From positions 19,830,693 through 19,894,692 of the forward strand of contig CM072516.1 of NCBI GenBank assembly GCA_036898135.1: a DNA stretch of 64,000 bases, written 5' to 3'. This document shows positions 21,839-34,127 of the stretch, piece by piece. The stretch's first letter is position 1. Every line of letters begins with the position of its first letter. Made by a program: the position numbers and the translations under genes. The DNA comes from Oncomelania hupensis (taxonomy: Eukaryota > Mollusca > Gastropoda > Littorinimorpha > Pomatiopsidae). The notes under the pieces were generated by a model. It did no database searches and was not told where the DNA came from. It saw only the letters and a program-made list of their open reading frames with translations.

Positions 21839-22875
21839 AAAGGCGATATCAGTGAAAGAATTACAGTAGGAGTGTGGAAAATATTTCAGTAGTATATTTT
21901 GTTGGGTGGAGGTGGGGTGGGGTGGTTGAAAAGGTAAGTAGTCTGGCCTGCATTCAATATTACTAGCATGACAAGTTGACTATGTTCTCAGTATTTATTA
22001 TTGTTCATTTGTTGGTTTGTCTGTTTTAGGAAATGAACATGAGGACTATTTACCAAATTACTAGTAATTAGTATTTGCTTTGATATTTGTGTTTATTTAA
22101 ACTTTATAGAGCAAAATGACATGTTATTTTGATTTACACCTGTGACGTGACAGATTTATTCGACGTGCGGAAGGGAGTGGAGAATCCGGGAATTATTAAA
22201 GCTTGATTATTAGGACTGAAAACTACCTAATGAAACTTTTGTTTTAGGTTTGTAATCTTTGTTTGACTATTTGAACTGAGCTGATATAGCTGCTTGCAAT
22301 TAAACAAAAGATTACTTGACGGACGAGGGATTTAAGAGGGGGGGGGGGGGGAGGGAGGCGGCATTATGATACGGTTTATTTTAGAAAAATGATTGATTCA
22401 GGCCATGTTCTTGATATATTATTATGTGTTTGAGTTATTATAGACTTGCTAAACACTTGTTTTATTTCTAATATGTTTAAAAACACTATGCATTATGGAT
22501 GGGTACAGAATAAAATTGTGCGTACTGTTTTGTTTATGTTCAGTATTGTGTGAATGGTGTATAATGTGAATTTTCTCATCTTATCTCAACTCACTGCCAT
22601 ATTGCTGCCATCTTCCTGATTGTTTTGATACCAAATACATGCATGGGAAAATTCTGGTTGTGAAGTAATGATCGTTTTACAATTCAAAACTTTGAAGGCA
22701 ATTTCTGGAAATTAGCCCCCGAGAAAATAAAATATTAAAAAAAATCATAAAACATCAACCAATAAAGATAAAACAATTCTGTTTTTTGCATTTTGAAGAT
22801 TATTTTTAGTACTTTGTTAATAAATAAATAAGTAATTTTTTCATATTTTGACACTTTAGCCTGGTTTTCTCATGC
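21839..22875. other. No gene seen; poly-G run
   Basis: AT-rich DNA with a run of about 13 G near 22338 and no recognisable exon or element ends. Could be the intron of the candidate gene at 21.5 kb. Confidence 0.5.
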
Positions 22876-22878
22876 TGC

Positions 22879-23100
<222 letters not shown>

Positions 23101-23199
23101 TTTGTTGTTGTATCGATTTTTATTCATCAGATTAACGTAAGTTGTACTGATAATAGAATGATAAATGATAAAAAAAGAGAGATTATTTTATTCCTTTAG

Positions 23200-23880
23200 G
23201 GCACATCCTATCAGGAAGGTATATGTAGGACAAACTAAATGTACATCACAAGTTATAACACAATTTTAAAATAAAATGTGCATCACAAGTTATAACAAAA
23301 TATTACAATAAAATGTACATCACAAGTTATAACAAAATATTACAATAAAATGTACATCACAAGTTATAACAAAATATTACAATAAAATGTACTTCACAAG
23401 TTATAACAAAATAGTACAATAAAATGTACTTCACAAGTTATAACAAAATATTACAATAAAATGTACATCACAAGTTTTAACAAAATATTAAAATAAAATG
23501 TATCCCACAAGTTATAACAAAATATTAAAATAAAATAAAAATAAATGGTCACAATATCATAATAATCAAGAAAACGCAATTCCTCTTAGCTTGAAAGCTT
23601 TATACAAATAAACATATACATTTTTTTTAACGATAATCATGTTTGTTGTAGACAAAAGTAGATGCATATGAAATGCACTGGGCCTTTTACAATACTTTGT
23701 AGGAATCAATTCCATCCTTAAACATTCATAAAAAGGACAACGCAAAAGAATATGTATTTCGTCTTCATTTCTAACATTGCATAATGGACAAATCAAATCC
23801 TGCGGTCGATTTTATCTGTCTCTATAATAATGGACTCTAAGATCAGATATGCAAAAACGAAACTTGCACATATTATATTT
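23200..23880 (-). pseudogene. 5'-truncated LINE fragment related to LINE-A (minus strand)
   Basis: Read on the minus strand, an interrupted frame gives NMCKFRFCISDLRVHYY and then a finger of the type CPLCNVRNEDEIHILLRC (C-X2-C, H, C), then a tail with LYKAFKLR. This is the same layout as the LINE-A C terminus at 24.5 and 31.2 kb. The 5' break lies against a GA/CT tract near 23885. The 3' side contains the 37-bp tandem repeat and ends in AATAAAATAA followed by a short TCTCTC tract. It is a non-functional remnant. Confidence 0.7.
23231..23530. repeat. 37-bp tandem repeat, about 8 copies
   Basis: The unit contains ATGTACATCACAAGTTATAA, then CAAAATATTACAATAAA. Copies differ by a few bases. It lies in the 3' untranslated part of the minus-strand LINE fragment. 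Confidence 0.9.
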
Positions 23881-23896
23881 TAAGAGATAGAGAGTG

Positions 23897-24795
<899 letters not shown>

Positions 24796-24886
24796 TAAGC
24801 ATATAGTAAAAATGTGCTGATACTGCATATACAATACTTTATTGTAAGTGATTGTGTATATATAGAGAAGATGCGGTAGTAGTGTA

Positions 24887-26417
24887 TGTCACGAATTGGC
24901 TAGTTTTAACTCTGCTTGTTGACTATTTAGCCATGTGTAGTTTTTGTACCAGTAGAGAGTCAGTAAATTACACAGCAGACCACACACAGCGAGCGAGCCA
25001 CACACAGCGTAAGTGAGTCAGCACTTGAGCTTTGAATCTGAACATTTTACCCAATGATAGCTTAGGCAAAGCGGTTCGCGCCAGTTTGACTGTGTCAGAG
25101 CCTAACACAGTTTGCATCAGTCGTGTGTGAGACGAGGAAGAAGTAACATCTCCTTAGCTAGCAGAGAACTATCTTCACTCATAGACCAGGAAGCAGGACT
25201 TAGAATCTCAGAATTCTATTTAGTCAACACGGGCCTGAACTTGTCAAACAGGTAAATGAACACCCTTCTGTTTCATCGTGATATATTTATATTATTGTTG
25301 AAATTATGTTTGTGGAATTTGCTATGCATAAATGTGAATTGTTAATCCGAATTTGTGTGACCATGTGGAAACGCCGAACACGTGGCGAAACACGACCGGT
25401 TGCGCCGCCATGTTGCATACCATACGGAACCACTGTTGTTTAACTTATATGTATGTTTGCAGACCAGTGGCTGTACCACTGAATGTTTATAATATTATTA
25501 ATTCTGTATGTGTATAGTTAGCCACTTTTGATATTTATGTATGTATAGGAAATTAGAGTGAGATTCCAGTGGAACCCGGAAGTAGCAGAATGTTCGTCGC
25601 TTATGTATAGAGATGTGGAGCTATCACTGAGGGCTACTTGGCTTTCAGTGAGACGCTCTGCACAAACCGATTATTCAGGGTTGTGCAGAATTTCGTCTCT
25701 TATATTACAGACGGGCAGGCGAGCTATCCCGAGCTATCCCGAGCTATCCTGTGCACCCCACTCCACAGAAACGACTAGTTGGTCGAGGAGACTCTACCGC
25801 ACAAGACGGAAAGAGATATACGAAGAAACACCCTGTCAGACCCCACAGCGTGGCAAGGGAACCCAACTACACCACTACAAAGGTGTACCAGAAGCTACCT
25901 CACAGAAGGACTTCGACCGCACCATCAGAAAGTTAAGTGCATAAGGCGAAGGTGCACTTAAACTGATCATAATAGGACCACAGTAGTCCAACTCTTCAGA
26001 AACTGTAAAACGGACCACAGTAGTCCAAATCTACATGAAATATTATAGCAAGTGCCCGAGGAAGAAATAACAGCTGCCTATACTAGAATATCAGCGATCG
26101 AACTATTTGCATTGAAAGAGACTTTTTAAGTTAGCTTAGTACTTAGAGAATCTTGTATAGAGTAGAAGAAATAAATGTGTGATTTTAACTGTTATCAAGT
26201 GGCTGGACTACATATGATTCATAGCCGTGTGAAAGCTAGTGTGACAGTATTCTTTTACCATTTTTCTATCTATTTCTGTACCCCAACCTTAACACAGAAC
26301 GAGCTAAACAAATAAATTTATTAAAGTAATTCATAGGGTGACTTACTAGCAGTTCCCACCGAATAAACGTGAGGGTCCATAATTCCATTGTGCAGAGCCC
26401 ATAAACCCCACGTGACA
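24887..26417 (+). mobile_element. Solo LTR (1531 bp) with GTGTA target duplication
   Basis: Begins TGTCACG and ends CGTGACA. GTGTA flanks both sides (24882-24886 and 26418-26422). LINE-A copy 2 shows the uninterrupted site at about 31805. It shares its 7-bp termini with gypsy element 1 but not its body. Related sequence lies inverted at 44137-46769. A frame of 128 codons at 25558-25944 has a diverged counterpart in the inverted copies, but it is not clearly a gene. Formed by recombination between LTRs. Confidence 0.9.
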
Positions 26418-26945
26418 GTGTATAAAAAGTAAACCTGCAGGAAGTTTGCTTATATATTTTATTACTAATGTGTAAGGCTAATTGTATAGATGGTATTATT
26501 TTGTGCATATTTTTTTATTCTTTATACATTTATTGAATTATTAAATGGTTGGTTAATTAATCAGTCTTATGTATGTATGATTTATTATTTGCTGATTTTG
26601 TTTATTAATTTTAGTGTAATTAGCAGGTTGTGTTGGTGTTGTTGTTGGTTTTTTGAAGGTGATTTACTAGACTGTGCGGTTTATCTTACGGCAGTTTTAT
26701 AACATTATTTTAGACTATTTATTAATTAGATTTATATATTTTTATGACATTTTTTGTTGTTGTAAAATCCGATAGTAAACATGGAGGAAATTTTTTTATT
26801 TTTTATTTTTTAAATTTTTAAATTTTACTTTCATTTGTTTATATATGTAAAGCTTTATGGTATGTTTTACGTTTTATTGTAATCCCATCTCCCATTGCAA
26901 TGAACTTTGTTTACGCAATAAAATGTCTTACGTCTTACGTCTTAC

Positions 26946-26947
<2 letters not shown>

Positions 26948-26988
<41 letters not shown>
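26948..26988. repeat. (CT)n between LINE-A copies 1 and 2
   Basis: 41 bp of pure CT repeat joins the 3' end of one LINE-A copy to the 5' end of the next. Confidence 0.95.
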
Positions 26989-26991
<3 letters not shown>

Positions 26992-27012
26992 CGAGCGGGT
27001 CTGGTACCTCTG

Positions 27013-28851
27013 ATGAAACAGTTCCGGAAGGATGGCATTAAAGCGAACCTAAAAAATGATAAGCTTATCACAGACACCGGCGCTTTTACCTATGATCTTA
27101 ACACAAAACAGAACACAAAGCTGAGTCCAAGACCCAAGAAGCGGTGGGACGATGGACGGTACAATGATAGCACAGGGCAGTGGAGTGGAGACCAACGTGA
27201 AGATCACAATGAGCGTGATGTCGCAGTCGGCACCAAGCGAGAGACACATAGAAAACAATCCGAAAGAAGACTATCACAACACAGAACGAATCAGTCAGAA
27301 GCAGGCATTTTGCACTGGCAAGGGGATCGGAGTAAAGAGATATGCGCAAGTCAGGAGGGCGCGCCATCAGTAAAGGCCACACTGTTCGGCGCCAGACGCC
27401 GAAATGACTGCACTCTACGTGAACCATCTTGTAGTTCTCATGATACTTATTTGACCGCCAGCGCGTCACGCGAGTCGTCGCCGCAGGCTGTCAGCAGTTC
27501 AGGAAATAGTGCTGGGAGCCCGTTGCTTGACACATGTAGAGTTACTTCTGTTGATGCGACGGAGGGCAATAGCTTGACCGCTATCCAGGCCAGAATCAGG
27601 CAGTTCGCATACTCTGGAGCTCTTGGAGGTCATGCGAATGACGCCTTGGGAATTAACACAAACATGAATCGGGGTGCTCTCCGCGGAAGAGGCCGTGGTA
27701 GTCCGCTGAAGCGTTGTGGTGGCTCCAGAGACAAGGACAGTGACAGGCGAGTTGGAAAATCGACGGAAGTGATGGATGACATGGAAATAGAAACCACACA
27801 GGAAAAACAGCTAAAAATAACACAAGCAGACACTAGGGTGACACAGGATGATGACCGGGATGACGGATGCGGTAGTGTGAGACAGCAAGGTAGTGAGCAG
27901 AATTGACTGGAAGTTTCTGACTCAGCCTCGTCAGTAGATAGTGTCGTAGATTCAATAGATGAGGTTGATCGCGTCACACATCACACAATAACTGCAAACA
28001 CAAATGGTGATAAATGTATACGTCTTCTCAACTGGAACATTGAAGGTATCTTATCAAAACTCTCTGATGCAGAGTGGCTGAACTTCGTCAAGTCGTTTGA
28101 CATTATCTGCTTCACGGAAACGTTTCTCCTGTACACAACACCCCTAGATTGCTTTAGTGAGTATACACATTTTTCAAGACCTGCACTAAAACTTAGTTAC
28201 CAAGGTAGGCCAAGTGGGGGAGTTTTGGTGTTGGTGAGGAAGGCGTTTGAATTCCAAGTTCAAGCTCTAGACTTGACCCACGACAACGTGATTTTCCTTC
28301 AACGCGACAAGACCATGTTCTCAACACCAAACCATGTTGTTATCTGTGCTGGCTACGTGTGCCCGCAAGGCTCACCGTACTACAGTATTGATAGGCAAAA
28401 CGTACTTGCTGTCATTGAGCACTACCTCCTGGATTGTATTGAAAGTTTGGGGGACGTCGAAAGTATGATATGTGGAGACTTGAACAGTAGGACTGGTACC
28501 TTAAACAGTTGTTTGGAGGATGAGGACGGTAATGTGGAGGAGTTTGTCCAGGCTGAGACATATGGTCAAAGACAATCACAAGATCAGGTGGCCAACACAT
28601 TTGGTAGGATGTTGCTAGAGTTATGCAATGCTTACAGGTTGATGATCTTGAACGGCGTGTGTAAAGGTGACGAACAGGGTACTTGTACTTACGTCTGTAA
28701 CGAGGGTAGCAGCGTCGTCGACTACTACATCAGCACGGTGGACCTGTTCAAGAGAGTATCAAAGCTAGAAGTGATGGAAAGGTTTGAGTCTAGTCATTTA
28801 CCAGTCTCTCTGATGGTGGGTAATCCTGAAGCACAAGAGAAGAGTCTCTAA
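27013..28851 (+). pseudogene. LINE-A N-terminal region plus AP-endonuclease
   Basis: From MKQFRKDGIK the frame runs to a TGA at 27904 and then continues in the same frame to 28851, so this looks like one reading frame with a single nonsense change rather than two genes. The first ~300 codons are hydrophilic, Ser/Arg/Gly-rich (RGALRGRGRGSPLKR) with no recognised domain. Endonuclease sequence starts about 28021 with RLLNWNIEGI (first catalytic Asn), then FDIICFTETF (catalytic Glu), ICGDLNSRTG and ESSHLPVSLMV (C-terminal His region). This enzyme would nick the target strand. The frame closes at a TAA at 28849. Confidence 0.8.
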
Positions 28852-31394
28852 AGACTAAATTTAAGCAAAAACTTGTTTGGCAGGACAATCTGGCTTCAGA
28901 CTTTTCGGAGGCTCTTAAGGGAGGACATTTTATTGCTGCATTGAATCGGGCAGAACAGCTTGTGGGAACATCACTAGACGAAGCACTAAACACTTTTAAC
29001 GAAGGTCTCATGCACGCTGCAGATTGCATGCAAAAACGTATCTACATCGGGCCTAGATCAAGTCCTTGGTTTGACTGCGAATGTAAGACGTTCAAGAGGC
29101 AAACAAGAAAATGGTGGAGGAAATTTAAACGGGCAAACAATACGAATGAAAAAATTCTTAATCGTGTTCAGTACATCAAGAGCCGAAGAACATACAGACA
29201 GCTGCTGAAAAATAAATGCTCTAGTTACAAACTACAGAAGGCGGCCAGTTTGTTGGAGAAAGCGAATGATTCTAAGCTGTTCTGGAGGGAAGTGAAATCC
29301 ATTAATCGCAGACCTCAGCCACAACCTACCATCACACGAGAGGAGTGGTTCCAGCACTTTAAAGATGTGTTCAGTCAGACGGGTGTTGAGGATAATCACA
29401 TATTGGATGATATTGTAGAACCAGCAAGTATTGAAGATTTGGACTGCAGGATAATAGCTGATGAAATCAGAAATGCGGTGAACCACCTTAAGGCCAGTAA
29501 AGCTCCTGGTCCTGATGGTGTTCTGGCAGAGATGTTAAAGCAAGCATTGGAGACGACCCTACCATTTTTAGAGAGACTCTTTAATCACATTCTAGACACT
29601 GGAAAGTACCCAGCTGCGTGGACCGGTGCAATAATTGTTCCATTACACAAAAGTGGAGACAAAAACGTTCCAAACAACTACCGTGGTGTGTCACTTTTAA
29701 GCATACTGGGTAAAGTATTCGCACATATTCTAAATAAAAGATTGACGCAATGGGCAGATGAAAATCACAAGATAGCAGAAGAACAAGGCGGCTTCCGCAC
29801 TGGATTCTCGACTATGGACAACATCTTTATTCTATACGGCCTTGTTCAAAGATACTTGACAAAACGATCAGGAAAGTTGTACGTGTGTTTCGTTGATTTC
29901 CAAAAGGAGTTCGATAAAATAAACCGTAATTCACTGTGGAACGTTCTGAGGAAGATTGGGGTTGGCGGGAAAATGTTGAGAATCCTGCAGAGTATGTACG
30001 CTAATGTGAAATCATGTGTCAGATGTCCGAGTGATCTAACTGATTTTTTTGAGTGTCCCAATGGGGTCCGGCAGGGATGTGTATTGTCCCCTACATTATT
30101 TTCCTTCTTAATCAACGAGCTAGCTCTGGACATTGCACAAAATGGTAGATTTGGAGTCCAGTTGCCACCAGACATTATCCAGGTTTTGATAATCTTGTTT
30201 GCTGATGACGTGGCCCTTACCTCTTACTGCGCTAAGGGTCTTCAGACACAGATCAACATTTTAAAGCAGTTTGCAGACAGGTTTTCCATGTCAGTTAATT
30301 TAAGCAAAACTAAATTCATATTCTTTAGAAAAGGAGGATTCCTGGGAGTCAATGAAAAGTGGTGGTATGGGGACCAGAGAATTGAAGTTGTAAATAGCTA
30401 CAGGTACCTTGGCTTGCTTTTTACAACCAAGCTGTCTCTGACACAAGCCGTTTCGGAACTAGCAAGTAAAGCTAACACAAGAACAGTGCAGATCTTAAAG
30501 TGTCTTTGGAAGCTGGGAACTACTGACTTTAACGTATTCTTCAAGATTTATGATGCCCAGATCTTACCTGTTATAACGTACGGATCGGAAATGTGGGGTT
30601 ATCAACGATTTGAAGTTTTGGAGAAAGTACATCTTTTTGCGTGCAAGAAACTTTTAAATGTAGGTGGTCAGACACCTAATACTATGGTCTTGGGTGATGT
30701 AGGCAGGTTTCCAATATTTATTTTTACTGCTGTGAGATGTGTGAAATTTTGGCTTAGGGTCCTGAGTCTTCCCGAAGACAGATTGCCAGGAAAAGTGTAT
30801 GACATGCTGTTGCGTTTGCAGGAGAACGGGCAGCAGACATGGGCGTTTCATGTCCGGTTGTTGCTGTACAGAAACGGCTTTGGCCATGTGTGGATGCAGC
30901 AGGGGGTGGGGGACGTAGGATGGTTTCTTAGAGTTTTTAGACAGAGACTCACTGATCAGTTTGTACAGTCATGGCATGATGAGGTGCAGTCAAAAGAACG
31001 ATTTACATTTTATTCTTCCTTTTAATCTGTTTTTCAGAGAGAAGCGTATGTTAATTATAAACAAAAAAGATGTTTTAGAGATTGTTATGTACAATTTCGA
31101 CTGGGAATATCGCCCATAAATATGCACAGATTACGTTATACAGAAAATATTGCTCCGCATCAGATTCTTTGCCCAACATGTAAACGAGAAATAGAGTCTG
31201 AGGAACACGTACTGTTTAGATGCAATTCCTATACTGAATTTCGGGTGGACTTGCAGATTCTGAATGGATCTGAACCGGCGGCAGCTGATGCAGCGCTTGT
31301 GATGTCCAGAGACGACAAACACTCTGTACTAGGCCTTTCACAATTCCTGTACAAAGTCTTTCAGAAGAGAAAACGATTAATTCATGAACAATGA
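28851..31394 (+). pseudogene. LINE-A reverse transcriptase and C-terminal finger
   Basis: The frame is open from about 28851 with no ATG needed, since it continues the endonuclease frame after a shift. RT motifs: KAPGPDGVLAEM, NNYRGVSLLSILGKV, EEQGGFRTGFST, CFVDFQKEFD, NGVRQGCVLSPTLFS, FADDVAL (catalytic, near 30200), NLSKTKF, YRYLGLLF. The first catalytic motif has Glu where Ala is usual (QKEFD). TAA at 31023-31025 stops it. The same frame then continues to 31394 through the finger CPTCKREIESEEHVLFRC. Copy 1 lacks this stop, so the change is specific to this copy. Confidence 0.88.
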
Positions 31395-31463
31395 TCAGCA
31401 TATACAGTAAAAATGTGCTGCTACTGCTTATACAATACTTTATCGTAAGGGATTGTGTATATT

Positions 31464-31782
31464 AAGCTAGCGATACACGGTAAGACTAGATCTTATGATA
31501 CCCGCGTATGCCGCTGCAGATCTGATGTCTTTGCTGATACACGGTATGTATGAGTCATAAGCCTGTCGGTTTGTAGGTCGCGGTTTTTCAGTGACCTTCA
31601 CCTCGGAGTTCAATCAAATAGCTGTTTTGATTGGCTGTCTGACCTCCACTGTCGTATCGCGCCGTGAAAAAAATAGAACATGCTCTATCGATAAGACTTG
31701 ACGACAATTCATACCGATCCGGGAATTCCCGTAGTCATATGCAGGTATCATAAGATCTAGTCTTACCGTGTATCACCGCCTT
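31464..31782. mobile_element. MITE (319 bp) nested in the LINE-A 3' UTR
   Basis: Terminal inverted repeats share GATACACGGTAAGACTAGAT and continue through CTTATGATAC, with outer AAG/CTT ends. Copy 1 of LINE-A lacks this insert between TGTATAT and GAGAAGATGCGG, giving an empty-site comparison. No coding capacity. The target duplication is unclear. Confidence 0.85.
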
Positions 31783-32364
31783 CTGAGAAGATGCGGTAGT
31801 AGTGTATAAAAGTAAACCTGCAGGAAGTTTGCTTACAAGCCTATATTTTTACTACTAATATGTAAGACTAATTGTATAGATGGTATCATTTTGTGCATAT
31901 TTTTGATTCTTTATATATTTATTGAATTATTAATGGTTGGTTAATTAATCAGTCTTATGTATGTATGATTTATTATTTGCTGATTTCGTTTATTAATTTT
32001 ATTGTAATTAGCAGGTTGTGTTGGTGTTGTTGTTGGTTTTTTGAAGGTGATTTACTAGACTGTGCGGTTTATCTTACGGCAGTTTTATAACAATATTTTA
32101 GACTATTTATTAATTAGATTTATATATTTTTATGAAATTCATTTCTGTTGTAAAATCCTATAGTAAACATGGAGGAAATTTTTTATTATTTTTTTTTATT
32201 TTTATTTTTATTTTAATTATTATTTTTTACAACATTTTTTTAATTTTTAATTTTAATTTTATTTGTTTATATGTAAAGCTTTATGGTATGTTTTACGTTT
32301 TATTGTAATCCCATCTCCCATTGCAATGAACATTGTTTACGCAATAAAATGTCTTACGTCTTAC

Positions 32365-32366
<2 letters not shown>

Positions 32367-32423
<57 letters not shown>

Positions 32424-32425
32424 TC

Positions 32426-32516
<91 letters not shown>
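32367..32516. repeat. (CT)n/(TCTG)n microsatellite after LINE-A
   Basis: 150 bp of CT repeat with a central (TCTG)n block (about 32427-32455). Confidence 0.95.
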
Positions 32517-32517
<1 letters not shown>

Positions 32518-32834
32518 AGCCAGGGGTGGAGCAACGTTTGCGACAGGCAGTTCTAGTGTATGGTGACGCCAGCAGAGTAACTGGATCGATCGTCAACCAC
32601 TCAGGCGTGAAGCCTACTACATCGCCATGTCAAGGCAGGGTAGTGTGAAAGCTTAAGCAAGAAATTAATGAAGAAATATCTTCAGGGACAAAGACAAATC
32701 TTTGTCTTCTTATCATGTCCATCTGTCATACTGGACAAGCACTGACGTGTAAGGGGGTGGTAGAAGAACTGCGCTATAACTGCGCTATGGTGGTGCCGTT
32801 TAGCTGGCAGAAAAAGAAGTAAGAGGATTATTTT
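32517..32834. other. Unrecognised sequence
   Basis: Starts abruptly at the end of the CT tract. A 40-codon open stretch (GVEQRLRQAVLVYGDASRVT...) is present, but there is too little to identify. It could be a further LINE fragment or host DNA. Confidence 0.4.
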
Positions 32835-33751
32835 AAAAAGAGCACCAATGTGGTTTATCAATAGTTGATTAAGCCCCGATGCGTGAATCTTGATACGTGT
32901 AACTCGAATTCATTTATCCACGCAACCTGTTCACTCAGCAACAAGCCAGGAGTCGTCGTATACAGCTTTCCAAGTTATTCAGCAAACATCAGCAACTGCA
33001 TACAAGATCTCTTACCGAAAATCACTTCAATAATAATCATCAAAAATCATCACAAGTCACTATCAATCACGCTCAATCACTCACACAAGCAGTCTGTGCG
33101 CTACTTATATAGCCTCTCTGCAATCGAGGATAGGGTGTCGGATAGCGCAGTGGTTGGAGCACTCGCTACTGTGTCACAAGTTAAGCACCGTCCAGTGCGG
33201 TTAGCACTTGGATGGGTGACCGCAAAACGTGAAGCGACAAGTAACAACGTCCCCAGTTGACTCAACTGTGACTGAGTACCTACTCTCTTAAGGGTGGGGA
33301 CGGTAAAGCAACGAGGGAGAGAGATGGGCATCACCCTCATTACGCTGGCCCAAGATAAGTGTGATCTCCAACATCACGCTCCCTACGGCCACAAGGCTAT
33401 GGAACTACCTTTACCTTTACCTGCCTGCAATCGAGAAAAAGTTCGAACATTCCAGCATGATGCAATAACACCCAGTCAAAATAAAACTCCGCACCGGAAC
33501 TATGCACTGTCTTACGTCATAAGGTTAGGAGAATCGCTCATCTATTACCAGATTTATCTTGAAGCTTCGGTCGATAGTAAATAAGTAATTCCAGAAAATT
33601 CTCAACAATATTGACCGATGAAAATTATCAAGATTATACAAAGCTTCTTCTAGAAGCAACGCAAAATCAAATCAAAGGTAAATACACTCTGTAATTGCAT
33701 GTTTTGCTAAACAAAATGATCGGATCTATCGTGCGCGTCTCAACCGTAACA
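32835..33751 (-). mobile_element. Old solo LTR of the gypsy-2 family, minus strand
   Basis: Inverted relative to the LTRs at 46818 and 51822 and clearly diverged. Shared blocks include AGCCCCGATGC, TTATCCACGCAACC, CAAATCAAAGGTAAATACA and GATCTATCGTGCGCG, ending GTAACA at 33751. The outer left end is uncertain. A SINE is inserted inside (33129-33424). Confidence 0.75.
33129..33424 (+). mobile_element. Chimeric tRNA/5S-rRNA SINE, 296 bp
   Basis: The head has a tRNA-like A box (ATAGCGCAGTGGTTGGAGC). About 40 bp on, a segment reads GTTAAGCACCGTCCAGTGCG then CACTTGGATGGGTGACCGC, which follows the internal control region of 5S rRNA. The tail is TACCTTTACCTTTAC. CTGCAATCGAG flanks it on both sides (33118-33128 and 33425-33435), an 11-bp target duplication. 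A second copy is at 57443-57734 on the other strand. Confidence 0.9.
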
Positions 33752-33756
33752 CAATG

Positions 33757-33963
33757 AAACAGGCGACCCCTGCACGTGGAGCTGGTCACTGGTCTTCCAA
33801 AGCATCCAGTTAATGCCCCAACCACACACAACAGGCGACCCCTTCACGTGGAGCTGGTCACTGGTCTTCCAAAGCATCCAGTTAATGCCCCAGTCACACA
33901 CAACAGCTGACCTCTGCACGTGGACCTCCAAAGCATCCAGTTAATGGCCCAGCCACACAAAAC
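33757..33963. repeat. 72-bp tandem repeat, about 2.8 copies
   Basis: The unit contains AACAGGCGACCCCTGCACGT, then CATCCAGTTAATGCCC. The third copy has an internal deletion of about a dozen bases. Confidence 0.9.
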
Positions 33964-34127
33964 GCTGCTGCCTCAAACAGAGCTGGCTTGGTTCTACACT
34001 ACCGGCAAATACCAACTTACAAACTAGGGATTTTGGAGAAGGCCGAATATTGCAATCCGATCGATAAGGACTGTGCTCAATTGTCTTAGCGTTAGACTAT
34101 GCCCCAATGGCTGCAAGTGGGTATCTC

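Larger units (their letters stand above)
26989..32366 (+). mobile_element. LINE-A copy 2, near full length, in (TC)n microsatellite
   Basis: An APE-type non-LTR retrotransposon bounded by (CT)n on both sides (to 26988 and from 32367). Order: basic/Gly/Arg N-terminal region, endonuclease, reverse transcriptase, C-terminal Cys/His finger, 3' UTR with a nested MITE (31464-31782), and a terminus AATAAAATGTCTTACGT. Three lesions make it inactive: an in-frame TGA at 27904-27906, a frameshift near 28850 between endonuclease and RT, and a TAA at 31023-31025. The clade could not be assigned by eye; the general type is the jockey/I/R1/Tx1 group of LINEs. Confidence 0.9.

Noticed and set aside
23231..23530. 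37-bp array considered as CRISPR or satellite
   Set aside because: Repeats are directly tandem without spacers and lie in a LINE 3' region.
25558..25944. 128-codon frame in the solo LTR
   Set aside because: It lies wholly inside an LTR and starts with a non-ATG codon. Related frames in the inverted copies are broken, so coding is not supported.
33160..33235. Possible 5S rRNA gene
   Set aside because: Only the internal control region resembles 5S, and it lies behind a tRNA-like head within a SINE with target duplications.
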